The notes: generated by a model from the letters alone, not told the origin. Shown: positions 8,938 through 18,567, numbered from the stretch's first letter. The stretch: DNA of 64,000 nt from Bifidobacterium crudilactis (GCF_000738005.1 NZ_JHAL01000002.1:1052634-1116633); one strand, 5' to 3'. Program-made: numbers and translations.

Positions 8938-9068
8938 ATGATAGCAACACCGCATCCTCTCACGGCGAGCGCCTTGCCGGGCACAAGCATGACCTGATAG
9001 ACACGGCACGCGCCTGCGGTGCCGACCACAGAACCCTACGCTCTGACCGAGGAAAGCTCCCGCCGCCG

Positions 9069-11696
9069 TCAAGCCCCTTGACGGGCTATTTCCATCAGGG
9101 TCTCCATCGGGCCCACGCGGTAGTCCAGGAATATCACCTCGCCACAGTCCTGCGTGGCGTCGAGATCGACGATTCCGGCGATGCCCCAATCGTGTTCGCC
9201 TTCCACATCATCGAGAATCTGCCTCACACGCCAGACATGCTCGTTGTTCTCGTCAGAGCGGTCGATGGTGATGAAATCCCTGCTCCTTGCAGCGGCGTCA
9301 ATGTTGATTTCCTCGTGCGCCTCGTAGAGGTCGTCAAGAGTATCCTCCCAGCGGTGCACCGGATACCCCCATTGCCCGTCGAGATCGCCGAGCTGCCCGG
9401 CTTTGTCGAAGGCCATCAACTGCACCCTATGGAACAGAGCGTTACGCACCAGCACTTCCATGCCACGCGGATCGGCAAGCACCTGTTGCTGCTGGGGAGG
9501 CGCCGTGTGCAAGGCCTCGCCGTCGCCCTCATTGCCTGCGGACTCCCATTCATCCACCAGGCTCGAATCCACGGAACGCACCAGGAGTCTGAGCCAGGAG
9601 ATGATGTCGTCGAGCTGCTCGTCGCGCTTGTCCTGAGACACCGTGCGGCTCAATGCGCGGTAGGCGTCCGAAAGATAGCGCAGCAAGGTCCCTTCGGAAC
9701 GCGAGATGCCATATCTGGCGATGTATCCGGTGAAGTCGGAGGCGGTCTCCACCATGTCCCTGACCACCGATTTGGGACTCAGCCAGTAATCGTTCGCCCA
9801 GGGAACATCGGCCCTGTATTGCGTGAACGCGGCGTCGAGCATCTCCTCCAAAGGTTTTGGATAGGTGATGTCGGCGAGCCGTTCCATACGTTCCTCATAT
9901 TCGATGCCATCGGCCTTCATCTCCGATACGGCCGCATCCTTCGCCTGTCGTTCCTGTGCACGCAGCACCTGGCGCGGATCGTCCAAGGTGGCCTCCACCA
10001 TCGAGATCACATCGAGCGCATAACTCGGCGACTGCCGGTCAAGCAGTTCCAAAGCCGCCAGCAGGAAGGGCGACAATGGCTGGTCCAGGGCGAAGTCGTC
10101 GGGAATCTCGATGTTCATGAAATAGTCGGAAGATCCGTCGTCAAGCTCTTCGACGTCGATGACCTCGCCGTCGAGCAAGGTGGTGAATATCTCGTCAGCG
10201 CGTTCATGCAGGTGTTCCTTCTGGGAAGGGGTCTGCTGGGAATCATCGATAAGCTCGCTGATCCGGGCGCGGGCGTCGCCGCCTTGAGTCACCTCGCTGA
10301 GCACCATCGAATGGGTGATGTTCAGATGAGGTACCAAGGTTTCCGGTTCCGCGTGAATTAACTTGTCGAATGTCGCGGCATTCCATGTGACAAAACCTTC
10401 AGGGGCCTTTTTGCGTTTGACCCGTTTCAGTTTCTTCGGGTCATTCCCGGCCTTGGCCACGGCTCTGGCGTTCTCGATCTCGTATTCCGGAGCCTCGGCG
10501 ATCACCAGACCCTGCGTATCAAAGCCCATACGCCCTGCACGACCGGCTATCTGATGAAATTCACGCGATTTCAGCCTTCTCATCCTGTGACCGTCGAATT
10601 TGGTCAGACCCGTCAGCACCACCGTGTGAATAGGCACATTGATGCCCACACCCAAAGTGTCGGTTCCGCATATCACAGGCAGCAATCCCTGTTGGGCGAG
10701 CTGTTCGACGAGACGGCGGTATCTGGGCAGCATCCCGGCATGATGGACACCGACGCCTGTACGCAGCAGTCGTTGGAGGATTCGCCCGAAAGCCGTGGTG
10801 AAGCGAGTGCCCGCCATGGCCTCCTTGATGCGCTCGCGCTGCCCTTTATCCGATATGCCCGTGTTCGATAAGGCCTGGGCGGTCTCCAATGCGGCATCCT
10901 GCGCGAAATGCACGATATATATCGGTGCGTCCTCATGGCGTATCAGCAGTTCGATGGTTGCAGGAAGTGCGGTCTCCACATATTCGTAGCTCAATGGGAC
11001 CGGACGCGGCGCATCGGCGATGACATCGACGTCGCTACCCGTGCTCTTCTCAAGCGACGAAGCGATATTGTCGACATCGCCCAAGGTAGCGGACATCAGC
11101 AGGAATTGTGTCTTATGCAGCGTCAGCAGGGGGACCTGCCATGCCCAGCCGCGTTCGGGGTCGCCGTAGTAGTGGAACTCATCCATGGCGACACAGGCGA
11201 CGTTGGCCCTATCACCCTCGCGCAAGGCCTGATTGGCCAGAATTTCCGCCGTGCAGCAGATAATAGGCGCATCGGTGTTGATATGGGTGTCCCCGGTGAT
11301 CATGCCGACGTTCTCCCTGCCGAACACGCGTACCAGGTCGAAGAATTTCTCGCTTACCAACGCTTTGATTGGTGCGGTGTAATACGAGACCCTGCCCGTG
11401 CACATGGCTGCAAAATGCATTCCGAGAGCCACCAGCGACTTCCCCGATCCCGTCGGGGTATTGAGCACCACGTGATCGCCTGAAAGCAGACTGAGCATGG
11501 CTTCCTCTTGATGCGGCCATGGAGTGATGCCGCGCGATTGCACCCATGTGAAGAAGCGTTCATAGATGTCGTCGGCGCTGAGGTTCCTGGCCTCTGCGCC
11601 GGAGTCGGGAATCATATCCGACAGGGAAAGGTCCTTTCCTTCATCCGTCGTATCCTTACCGCTGTGCTGTTCGTTGCTCAATCCAGCAGACTCCAT
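9069..11696 (-). CDS. DEAD/DEAH-box helicase with DUF3516 C-terminal region
   Basis: A superfamily 2 helicase of the Ski2-like type with a large actinobacterial C-terminal extension (DUF3516). Motif Q/I region: TPWPHQEEAML then TPTGSGKSLVALG (Walker A). Motif II is DEFHYY, motif III SATLGD. Later come GVGVHHAGMLPRYR, GTDTLGVGINVPI and HQIAGRAGRMGFD (motifs IV-VI) within the first 400 residues. The remaining 450 residues are acidic, helical-looking and without catalytic motifs. Length 875 fits the actinobacterial family. The substrate, RNA or DNA, is not established. Its neighbour rarA suggests replication or repair, but this is only context. Confidence 0.88.
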   Translation of the reverse strand: MESAGLSNEQHSGKDTTDEGKDLSLSDMIPDSGAEARNLSADDIYERFFTWVQSRGITPWPHQEEAMLSLLSGDHVVLNTPTGSGKSLVALGMHFAAMCTGRVSYYTAPIKALVSEKFFDLVRVFGRENVGMITGDTHINTDAPIICCTAEILANQALREGDRANVACVAMDEFHYYGDPERGWAWQVPLLTLHKTQFLLMSATLGDVDNIASSLEKSTGSDVDVIADAPRPVPLSYEYVETALPATIELLIRHEDAPIYIVHFAQDAALETAQALSNTGISDKGQRERIKEAMAGTRFTTAFGRILQRLLRTGVGVHHAGMLPRYRRLVEQLAQQGLLPVICGTDTLGVGINVPIHTVVLTGLTKFDGHRMRRLKSREFHQIAGRAGRMGFDTQGLVIAEAPEYEIENARAVAKAGNDPKKLKRVKRKKAPEGFVTWNAATFDKLIHAEPETLVPHLNITHSMVLSEVTQGGDARARISELIDDSQQTPSQKEHLHERADEIFTTLLDGEVIDVEELDDGSSDYFMNIEIPDDFALDQPLSPFLLAALELLDRQSPSYALDVISMVEATLDDPRQVLRAQERQAKDAAVSEMKADGIEYEERMERLADITYPKPLEEMLDAAFTQYRADVPWANDYWLSPKSVVRDMVETASDFTGYIARYGISRSEGTLLRYLSDAYRALSRTVSQDKRDEQLDDIISWLRLLVRSVDSSLVDEWESAGNEGDGEALHTAPPQQQQVLADPRGMEVLVRNALFHRVQLMAFDKAGQLGDLDGQWGYPVHRWEDTLDDLYEAHEEINIDAAARSRDFITIDRSDENNEHVWRVRQILDDVEGEHDWGIAGIVDLDATQDCGEVIFLDYRVGPMETLMEIARQGA

Positions 11697-11860
11697 TTCT
11701 GTGCCGTCCTATATGGAAGGGGCAGGCCTTGCGGTCGGCAGTGCAATTCGCCCATTCCATGCTTTGCCAGCGAGCACGAAGTCTCGCTCATCCTCTGTGT
11801 GCAGTCTATCCCCTGCCGGTCTCATACGGCCTCGGGCATCGACACCTCATATGCCGGTGC

Positions 11861-12904
11861 TCATCGTTGCACGCTCGGAGCAGGAGCCGAGGTGCCCCGG
11901 AGAATGAGTCTGGTCCCGACGAGCGTATGGGGCTGCTCCATTCTGAGATGATTCATCAGCGCTATGGCCTGGGTTGCGGCGAGTCTGGCCATGTGCACCG
12001 GGTCTTGGTGGATGGTCGTCAAATCTGCGACCGGTGCGATGCCACTGTCATCGAAACCGATGACGGTCATGTCCTCAGGAACTCTGACGCCGAAGCGACG
12101 AAGCCGGGCTATCAGCGCCACGGCGAATTCGTCGGTTTCGACGCATAATGCCGTAGGTCTATCAGGCGTGGACAGCAACGACGCCGCAGCGGTGGACACC
12201 GCATCCTCGAAGGAATAGCCGTCGCCGCGCACCCCTTCGCCAAGCATCACCAGGTCCCGTTGCCGGTAGCCGCAGGTCTTAGCAGCAGTCAGAAATGATT
12301 CGGACCTGCTTTTCACGCTGAACGCAAATTCATGCATGGATGCCTGCTGCACATATCCCAAACGCTGATGCCCCAGGGAATGCAGCAGTTGCACCGCCTC
12401 CATCATGGCCTGCCGCGCGTCCAGCCTTACCGAAGCGTCATATCCGTCCTGAGTACGCGAATCGAGCCCAATCGTCGGCATCGTCAGACCTTCGAGCAAA
12501 CGCAGCTTGTCCTTGTCGAGATCGAAGGATGTGACGATGATGGCATCCGCGTTCCGGTTTCCCGGCAGCATCTCGAAATATCGATCCTGAGATTGCTGGT
12601 CCGGCGTTATCAAGGGCACGATGTCATATCCTGCAGGGGCCAGAACCTCGTATGCTCCTTGCATCACCGAAGAGTTGAACCATGTGTTGACGGCTCCGGC
12701 AAACAACAGGGTGACGCGCATCGTCCGCCCAGAGGCCAGCGACGACGCATTACGCGAAAAGGTGAAGTGCAGTCGTTTCGCCGCCTCTTCCACACGCATC
12801 CTGGTACCGGGATCGACTCTGTCCAACCCTCGCAGAGCCCGTGACACCGTGGAGTCCGACACCCCGGCCTCGATGGCCACGTCATGAATGGTCAATCTCG
12901 CCAT
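11861..12904 (-). CDS. LacI-family transcriptional regulator
   Basis: The N-terminal helix-turn-helix is clear: MARLTIHDVAIEAGVSDSTV followed by SRALRGLDRVDPGTR and the hinge helix near ASSLASGRTMRV. The rest is a periplasmic-binding-protein-like sugar-sensing domain ending in the typical LTTIHQDPVHMARLAATQAI segment. Length 347 is normal. It is divergent from the alpha-glucosidase gene with a 228-base shared regulatory region that contains two TGCAAGCGC half-sites, so it most likely represses that gene and perhaps itself in response to an alpha-glucoside or glucose signal. The inducer is not known. Confidence 0.92.
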   Translation of the reverse strand: MARLTIHDVAIEAGVSDSTVSRALRGLDRVDPGTRMRVEEAAKRLHFTFSRNASSLASGRTMRVTLLFAGAVNTWFNSSVMQGAYEVLAPAGYDIVPLITPDQQSQDRYFEMLPGNRNADAIIVTSFDLDKDKLRLLEGLTMPTIGLDSRTQDGYDASVRLDARQAMMEAVQLLHSLGHQRLGYVQQASMHEFAFSVKSRSESFLTAAKTCGYRQRDLVMLGEGVRGDGYSFEDAVSTAAASLLSTPDRPTALCVETDEFAVALIARLRRFGVRVPEDMTVIGFDDSGIAPVADLTTIHQDPVHMARLAATQAIALMNHLRMEQPHTLVGTRLILRGTSAPAPSVQR

Positions 12905-12977
12905 GTCTTCCCCCTTTGCGCGTTTGGGCGAACCTATTCGGCAAGCCTTCGGTATTCATCATATCCATCCATCATTC

Positions 12978-13059
12978 TGCAAGCGCATTTACAATCATCA
13001 TTCAAGTGATAATAACGTTCAACACGCCTCTTTGCACTTCTTTGTGCAAGCGCTATTAT
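12978..13059 (+). promoter_or_regulatory. Promoter and LacI-type operators for the alpha-glucosidase gene
   Basis: A promoter reading toward the alpha-glucosidase is visible as TTGCAC (13032-13037) and TATTAT (13054-13059) with a 16-base spacer. The half-site TGCAAGCGC, typical of LacI-family operators, occurs at 12978-12986 and again at 13045-13053, the latter inside the spacer and abutting the -10. The -35 is also part of a palindrome, TTGCAC-N6-GTGCAA (13032-13049). A repressor bound here would block RNA polymerase directly, and the upstream site could support looping. Confidence 0.6.
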
Positions 13060-13132
13060 ACAGTGGTACACGAGGAGTTTTCGTTCGAACGTCACCCCTC
13101 AACACGCAACGATTGTCAATGAGGAGAATACG

Positions 13133-14977
13133 ATGCCAACAGCACATCAGACCGCCAGCATGACAGGAACCTTCATCTCCGAACAGCACTCGGAGGAATG
13201 GTGGAAGCAGGCCGTCGTCTATCAGATCTATCCGAGATCCTTCAAAGACACCACCGGTTCGGGACTCGGCGACATCGCAGGCATCACCAGCAAAATCACC
13301 TATCTGAAGCAACTTGGCGTGGACGCCGTCTGGCTCTCGCCGTTCTACCCTTCCGAACTCGCCGACGGCGGATACGATGTCGCCGACTATCGCAACGTCG
13401 ACCCTAAACTCGGCACGATGTCGGACTTCGACGAGTTGGCCAGATCCGCTCACGAGCAAGGCATCAAGGTGGTTGTCGACATCGTCCCCAACCATTCCTC
13501 CGACCAGCATCCGTGGTTCCAGGAGGCACTGAAGTCAGAGCCGGGCTCCCCTGCCCGCGAGCGCTACATCTTCCGCAACGGCCGTGGCGAACATGGAGAG
13601 CTTCCCCCGACGCAGTGGATCAGCAGCTTCGGCTCCCCTGCGTGGACGAGAGTGGCCGACGGTCAGTGGTACCTGCACATGTTCGCCAAGGAGCAGCCCG
13701 ACTTCAACTGGAAGAATCCCGAAATCCGCGAGGACTTCCTGACCACGCTGCGTTTCTGGAGCGACCACGGCGCCGATGGATTCCGCATCGACGTCGCACA
13801 CGGCCTGGCGAAGGATCTGGACCGCGACGACCTCGATCGTTGGAGCATCAACAACGACACCCTCCCCGACGACGGCAGCCACCCGCTCTATGACCGCGAC
13901 GACGTTCATGAGATCTACCGCGAATGGCGCAAAGTCTTCAACGAATATCAACCCCCACGCTTCGCCGTGGCGGAAGCTTGGGTGAACCCCAAGCGGCAGT
14001 ATCTGTATTCCAGCCCCGACGAACTCGGACAGATCTTCAACTTCGAATTCGCGAAGAAGAACTGGGTGCGCGACGAACTTCACGAGGCCATCGAGGACGG
14101 CATCGCCCAGGCCGAACGCTCCGGCTCGACCTCCACATGGGTGATGAGCAACCATGACGTGCCTCGCCACGTATCACGCTATGGTCTGCCGCAGGTGCCA
14201 GCACGACAGCATCACAGAATCGCCACCGATTGGCTGCTGCGCAACGGCAACTCCTACGTCGAGGATCGTGAACTCGGCACACGCAGGGCCAGGGCCGCGA
14301 TTCTGCTCGAGCTTGCCCTGCCCGGGTCGACGTACATCTATCAGGGTGAGGAGCTCGGCCTTCCCGAAGTTCCCGACATCCCTTGGGAGCGTTTGGAGGA
14401 CCCCGAAGCACAGGGCACCTCACGCACGGACCTGGTCAAGGGCCGCGACGGATGCCGCGTCCCCCTGCCATGGGTGGCGGACGACGCTCCGATCATCGAG
14501 GGGCAGAGCTCTCCCGCAGGAAGCATTTCACGGTTCGGCCATATCGACGAGCAGACCGGGAAAGGGTCCTTCGGCTTCTCGCCGAGAAAAGGCTCCGACG
14601 GGAAAACCGTAAGCGCAGAGCCTCATCTACCGCAACCCGACTGGTTCGCCCGCTATGCGGTCGACACTGAGGAATCCGACGATAATTCCATGTTGTCGCT
14701 GTATCGCAAGGCTCTGGAACTGCGACATGAGCATCAGACCTCCGACGCCGCATTGACATGGCTCGAGGACTTCGACCGCCCTTCAAGCTCGCACGATGGT
14801 GCGGACGGACAGGCCGGAGGTGCTATCGCCTATCGCCGTGCCAACGGATGGACGAATATCACCAACTTCAGCGACCACGACATAGCCCTTCCGCAAGGGG
14901 ATGTGCTGCTTGCCTCCGGCCCGCTCCACAACGGTCGACTTCCGCAGGACACCTCCGTTTGGCTGCTCCTTCGCTGA
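13133..14977 (+). CDS. GH13 alpha-glucosidase (oligo-1,6-glucosidase type)
   Basis: A cytoplasmic glycoside hydrolase family 13 enzyme without signal peptide. The conserved regions are DIVPNHSSDQHPWF (region I), GFRIDVAHGLAKD with the nucleophile Asp (II), FAVAEAWVNP with the acid/base Glu (III) and VMSNHDVPRH with the transition-state Asp (IV). WWKQAVVYQIYPRSFKD marks the N-terminus. Bifidobacterial homologues release glucose from alpha-1,4- or alpha-1,6-linked oligosaccharides or sucrose-like sugars; the exact specificity cannot be read here. ATG 13133 has GAGGAG seven bases upstream. Length 614 fits the bifidobacterial group. It is monocistronic, divergent from the LacI regulator, and ends before a family A repeat. 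Confidence 0.92.
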   Translation: MPTAHQTASMTGTFISEQHSEEWWKQAVVYQIYPRSFKDTTGSGLGDIAGITSKITYLKQLGVDAVWLSPFYPSELADGGYDVADYRNVDPKLGTMSDFDELARSAHEQGIKVVVDIVPNHSSDQHPWFQEALKSEPGSPARERYIFRNGRGEHGELPPTQWISSFGSPAWTRVADGQWYLHMFAKEQPDFNWKNPEIREDFLTTLRFWSDHGADGFRIDVAHGLAKDLDRDDLDRWSINNDTLPDDGSHPLYDRDDVHEIYREWRKVFNEYQPPRFAVAEAWVNPKRQYLYSSPDELGQIFNFEFAKKNWVRDELHEAIEDGIAQAERSGSTSTWVMSNHDVPRHVSRYGLPQVPARQHHRIATDWLLRNGNSYVEDRELGTRRARAAILLELALPGSTYIYQGEELGLPEVPDIPWERLEDPEAQGTSRTDLVKGRDGCRVPLPWVADDAPIIEGQSSPAGSISRFGHIDEQTGKGSFGFSPRKGSDGKTVSAEPHLPQPDWFARYAVDTEESDDNSMLSLYRKALELRHEHQTSDAALTWLEDFDRPSSSHDGADGQAGGAIAYRRANGWTNITNFSDHDIALPQGDVLLASGPLHNGRLPQDTSVWLLLR

Positions 14978-15012
14978 GCGCCCGATGACCCGCTCATACC
15001 GGAACACAACAC

Positions 15013-15083
15013 GATAACTGCACTAAAAGGACAGCATTTCCGAGAAATTCTTACCGAATTGCTGTCCTTTTAGTGCAGTTATC
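15013..15083. repeat. Family A 71-bp palindromic element, copy 2
   Basis: Perfect 23-bp arms starting GATAACTGCACTAAAAGG around a 25-nt loop (ATTTCCGAGAAATTCTTACC and five more bases). The centre of the stem is AAAA/TTTT rather than the ACAA/TTGT of copy 5, a paired change. It lies between the convergent alpha-glucosidase and PPK2 genes, only four bases from the PPK2 stop. Confidence 0.9.
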
Positions 15084-15087
15084 CAGC

Positions 15088-16101
15088 TCAAGCCTCTGAA
15101 CTCTCGGCCTTGAGCCTACGTCTGGCCTCGTTGAGGTTGAAGCTGGCTTTCGGCCACTGCAGCTGCATGCCCTGCAACCGCGAGCGCAACAATTCGGAAA
15201 CCACGGCCCGCGAATACCAGCGCCTATCGGCAGGTACCACATACCATGGAGCGTCCGGCGTCGAGGTCTCCTCGAACACCTCCTGCCACGCATCCATGTA
15301 TTCAGGCCAACGATCACGAGCATCCAAGTCGCTTTCCGCGAATTTCCAATGCTTGGTCGGGTCGTCCAGCCTCTTGAGGAAACGCTTGCGTTGCGCCTCC
15401 TTGCTCGTGGCCAGAAACACCTTGATCACCGCGCAACCGTCATCGACCAGATGCTGTTCGAAATCACGGACAGTCTGATAGCGACCGCGCCAGACGGATT
15501 CAGGGTAGGTGCCGAATATACGCGGCATCACGATATCCTCATACTGAGAACGATCAAAGACCGCCATCCATCCGGCCTTGGGCAGTTCGCGTCTCACCCT
15601 CCATAGAAAATCATGCTGCAATTCCAAAGCGGTCGGCGCGCCGAACCCATGATAGTGAATGCCCATAGGGTTGACCTGGCTGAACACATGCTTGACGATT
15701 CCGCCTTTGCCCGAGGCATCCATACCCTGCAAAATCAGCAGCAGTCTTCGTTTCGATCCCACGGCACCGTTGGCGTAGAGCAAGTGCTGAAGGCTCATGA
15801 GGTCTTCCGAGCTCAGATCGATGAACCTTCGACCATCGGCCTTGTTGCCCGGAAATCCGAGGGTGGACGACGTGTCGATTTCGGTCAGACGCATCCCCCG
15901 GCGAAAACGCAGCAACTCTTCCGGGTCGCTTTTCCAGATGGAGCTCAGTTCCTTGGACCTCTTCACCATCGAATGCAGTTGCACCTGTGCCTGATGATGC
16001 AGATTTCCGGTTGCTCTCGCATGCTCCTGCTCATCGATCTCCTGAAGCAGGTGATCCGTATGTTCCCGGTCCGCAGAACGATTCTCCCGATGTTTCGTCA
16101 T
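15088..16101 (-). CDS. Polyphosphate kinase 2 family phosphotransferase
   Basis: PPK2 enzymes transfer phosphate between polyphosphate and nucleotides. The P-loop is LLLILQGMDASGKGGIVKHV, followed by FSQVNPMGIHYHGFGAPT. The lid and Walker B-like regions are seen in FDRSQYEDIVMPRI and KVFLATSKEAQRKRFLKRL, and DPTKHWKFAESDLDARDRW is typical of the family. The N-terminal 60 residues are charged and variable. ATG 16101 has GGGAGAG eight bases upstream; the frame extends seven codons further without a ribosome site. Whether it favours ADP or AMP cannot be decided by eye. Confidence 0.9.
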   Translation of the reverse strand: MTKHRENRSADREHTDHLLQEIDEQEHARATGNLHHQAQVQLHSMVKRSKELSSIWKSDPEELLRFRRGMRLTEIDTSSTLGFPGNKADGRRFIDLSSEDLMSLQHLLYANGAVGSKRRLLLILQGMDASGKGGIVKHVFSQVNPMGIHYHGFGAPTALELQHDFLWRVRRELPKAGWMAVFDRSQYEDIVMPRIFGTYPESVWRGRYQTVRDFEQHLVDDGCAVIKVFLATSKEAQRKRFLKRLDDPTKHWKFAESDLDARDRWPEYMDAWQEVFEETSTPDAPWYVVPADRRWYSRAVVSELLRSRLQGMQLQWPKASFNLNEARRRLKAESSEA

Positions 16102-16254
16102 ATGATGCACTCTCCCAACCATCGACTCCCGACATTCCCCAACGATACGTCCGACTCTTCAGTACCGGGCATCCGCCGTGCTCGGGCAGATACGTGGATG
16201 CACTCATCGCCTTATCTGTAGCCGCTGCAGAATCCGCAGCTTATGGCACCGGTT

Positions 16255-16752
16255 TCAGACTCGGGCGGCATTGCCGATCTCCGGTTCCTCGCCCTCGAAA
16301 TACGGCTGGAGCACGATTGTGGTCTGCGTGGCGACGGGGACCGTCTGATGAATCAGCGTCAGGAGGTTTTCGAGCGCCCTTGGCGAGGAGACCCTGACGA
16401 AGAGCATGAAACTCGGTGCACCCGCCACGGAATAGCATGACACGATGCCGTCTATACCTCGCAGCTTCGTGGGAATCGAGTCCTCTTCGGAATAATCGAG
16501 TGGCGTGACGGCGATATAGGCCGCAATGCCGAGTCCGACCTTCTCGTAGTCCACAATCGCACGATACTGCTTGACCACACCCAAGCGTTCCATTTTCTGA
16601 ATACGGGATTGCACTGCCGAAACGGACAGCCCAATGGATTGCGAGAGCTGCGAGAGCGTACTTTGCCCGTCGGCGACCAACGCGTTGAGTATCTGATGAT
16701 CGGCGGCATCCAGTTCACGCTGCTTCGCCGCCGCATTCCTGCTATCGTCCAT
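16255..16752 (-). CDS. Lrp/AsnC-family transcriptional regulator
   Basis: The N-terminal winged helix has LDAADHQILNALVADGQSTL and LSQSIGLSVSAVQSRIQKME. The C-terminal half is the RAM (ligand-binding) domain with VSCYSVAGAPSFMLFVRVSS, where a Gly- and Asp-rich loop is usual; here the loop reads SVAGAPSF. At 165 residues it has standard length. It is encoded 173 bases downstream of the class I aminotransferase on the same strand. Lrp proteins often control neighbouring amino-acid genes, so the aminotransferase is a plausible target. The 132-base gap to PPK2 shows nothing I recognise. Confidence 0.92.
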   Translation of the reverse strand: MDDSRNAAAKQRELDAADHQILNALVADGQSTLSQLSQSIGLSVSAVQSRIQKMERLGVVKQYRAIVDYEKVGLGIAAYIAVTPLDYSEEDSIPTKLRGIDGIVSCYSVAGAPSFMLFVRVSSPRALENLLTLIHQTVPVATQTTIVLQPYFEGEEPEIGNAARV

Positions 16753-16925
16753 ACACCCATGCTACCCAACCAGCGTCGTGACTCGATGAATGGTGACATC
16801 GTTGACGAAACATCCCGGACACGGACCACCCGTAGCCCATGCCCGCCTTATCGGTCAATCGTCATGCAACACAACGGCTCTTGGCATATGAAGAGCACAC
16901 CCGCCCCGACCGCGTCTCCCTACCG

Positions 16926-18110
16926 TCACAGGGATTGCGCGAAGCTCTTCATACGACGAATTCCCTCCTCGATCTCCTCGCCCTCACCCGCATAGGACAC
17001 TCTGACGAAACGTCTCGTCATATCGCCGAACGCCGCTCCGGGCACTACGGCCACATGGGTTTCACGCAACAGCCCTTCGCTGAATTCCTCGTCGCTCAGT
17101 CCGGTCGCACTGACGTCGACGAGAACGTAGAGCGCGCCTTCCGGCTTGACCGTGGACAGCTTCGAGGAATCCTTCAGACCTTCGAGGACCAAAGCTCTTT
17201 TCGTCATGGCATCCGCCCTCCGGGACACGATATCCTGATGGGGATGCGACAGTGCCTGCGTAGCGGCTCTCAAGGCCGGCGTGTTGACGGAGGAGTGCAA
17301 GGATTCGGCGATTTCCGAAGCTCTCTCGATGAAATCCTCCGGAGCCAGCAGATAGCCTATGCGCCATCCGGTCATGCCGAAGGACTTCGACATGCTTTCC
17401 ACGACGACGGTACGGTCGTGCATACCGGGAACCGATGCGATGCTGGGAGCGCTGCGCATAGACTCCTCATAGACGAAGGGGTGGTAGACCTCGTCGGAGA
17501 CCGCCCATAGGTTGTTCTCGATGCACAGCTGCGCGACCTCGGCAAGTTCCTCATACGAAGTCACGGCGCCGGAGGGGTTTCCGGGCGAATTGAGGATGAT
17601 GGCCCTTGTACGGGGCGTGATGGCCTCTTGAATGTCTTCGGCCGCGTAATGCATCTGATGCTCGGGCTTGAGCTGCACGTGTACGGGTGTCGCACCGCAC
17701 AGCAGTATCTGCGCGTCGTAAGCAGGGAAAGCCGGGGTGCAGACGATGACCTCGTCACCCGGATCGAGCAGAACCCTCATACTCAGGAACAGACCATAGG
17801 TCGCACCCGGAACCGCACAAATCTCCGTCTCCGGGTCGTAGACCAGATCCCTGGCCGTCCGTTCGTAATCGGCGGCGCGCTCTCGGAACTCGTCGCTGCC
17901 GAGCACATCCGTGTAATGGGTGTCCCCCGCTTCTATGGCATATTCGCCTGCTTTGGCAACCCCTGCGGCGGCCGTGTGACTCGGTTCTCCGATGGCAAGG
18001 GAAATCACGTCGTCGATTTTGCCTGCCTCATCGAACACGTTGCGTATACCCGAGCGGGGTGTCATCATCGCGGTGCGCGACAATCTCATTGATGCGAGCT
18101 GAATGGCCAT
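16926..18110 (-). CDS. PLP-dependent class I/II aminotransferase
   Basis: A fold-type I aminotransferase. The PLP lysine lies in ESMSKSFGMTGWRIGYLLAP. Other conserved points are ISLAIGEPSH near the start, GATYGLFLSMRVLLDPGDEV, ILNSPGNPSGAVTS (with the Asn-Pro-Gly motif), VSDEVYHPFVYE, and the C-terminal Arg that would bind the substrate carboxylate in FVRVSYAG. Substrate could be aspartate, alanine or an aromatic amino acid. ATG 18110 follows GGAGG. An inverted repeat AATTTAC...GTAAATT lies 40-73 bases upstream and may be a regulator site; the adjacent Lrp gene is a candidate regulator. Confidence 0.9.
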   Translation of the reverse strand: MAIQLASMRLSRTAMMTPRSGIRNVFDEAGKIDDVISLAIGEPSHTAAAGVAKAGEYAIEAGDTHYTDVLGSDEFRERAADYERTARDLVYDPETEICAVPGATYGLFLSMRVLLDPGDEVIVCTPAFPAYDAQILLCGATPVHVQLKPEHQMHYAAEDIQEAITPRTRAIILNSPGNPSGAVTSYEELAEVAQLCIENNLWAVSDEVYHPFVYEESMRSAPSIASVPGMHDRTVVVESMSKSFGMTGWRIGYLLAPEDFIERASEIAESLHSSVNTPALRAATQALSHPHQDIVSRRADAMTKRALVLEGLKDSSKLSTVKPEGALYVLVDVSATGLSDEEFSEGLLRETHVAVVPGAAFGDMTRRFVRVSYAGEGEEIEEGIRRMKSFAQSL

Positions 18111-18149
18111 CTATCCTCCACATAATCAGTCAAATGCAGTGACATGAAG

Positions 18150-18183
18150 AATTTACCGCAAGCATTGAACAACTTCGTAAATT
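18150..18183. promoter_or_regulatory. Inverted repeat upstream of the aminotransferase gene
   Basis: AATTTAC (18150-18156) and GTAAATT (18177-18183) form a perfect 7-bp inverted repeat with centres 27 bases apart, 40 bases before the aminotransferase start. Together with the Lrp gene downstream it suggests an operator, but no binding is demonstrated. Confidence 0.35.
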
Positions 18184-18337
18184 ATGCTGATATTCATTGC
18201 ATCTTATGATTATTTCCGGTTGACGTATTCAGAACTCTCCCATCTGACACACCGGGAATCGTTCACTATGAACAGCTTCGGACTGGTCGAAACCGCCATA
18301 ACCGCCCTACGAATCCGGTGAATACGCCCATAGACTG

Positions 18338-18452
18338 CGTTTGTGTAGGGATTCCTGGGAGACCACGACGTCCCACGCTCTGCGAGTGGCGGAGTTCCGG
18401 GGTCGTCGTTCCCTACATACCTCATGTACCTGCGTAAATCCCTACACAAACG
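18338..18452. repeat. Family B 115-bp element, copy 1
   Basis: Perfect 16-bp terminal inverted repeats CGTTTGTGTAGGGATT (18338-18353) and AATCCCTACACAAACG (18437-18452) enclose 83 bases. It lies in the 457-base gap between the aspS stop and the aminotransferase start (18111-18567), where I see no gene. Its centre contains GAGTGGCGGAGTTCC, which aligns at the same internal position with copy 2. There is no transposase gene and no clear target duplication. Confidence 0.85.
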
Positions 18453-18567
18453 GGGAATCCCCGTCATTGGGAGCAACAATATCGAAAGGGTGTCGATGCG
18501 CACCTCGCACCGACACCCTCAGCGACCATCTCAGTCCGACTTGTTCCACCGGACCCGCAGCGAAAGA

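Noticed and set aside
8805..9029. Small open frame in the gap before rarA
   Set aside because: No ribosome site, no homology recognised, and it overlaps the likely rarA promoter and LexA-like site.
8892..10361. Open frame of 489 codons on the + strand
   Set aside because: It is antisense to the DUF3516 helicase, shows no recognisable family, and its composition mirrors the helicase codons. It also begins in a gap without ribosome site.
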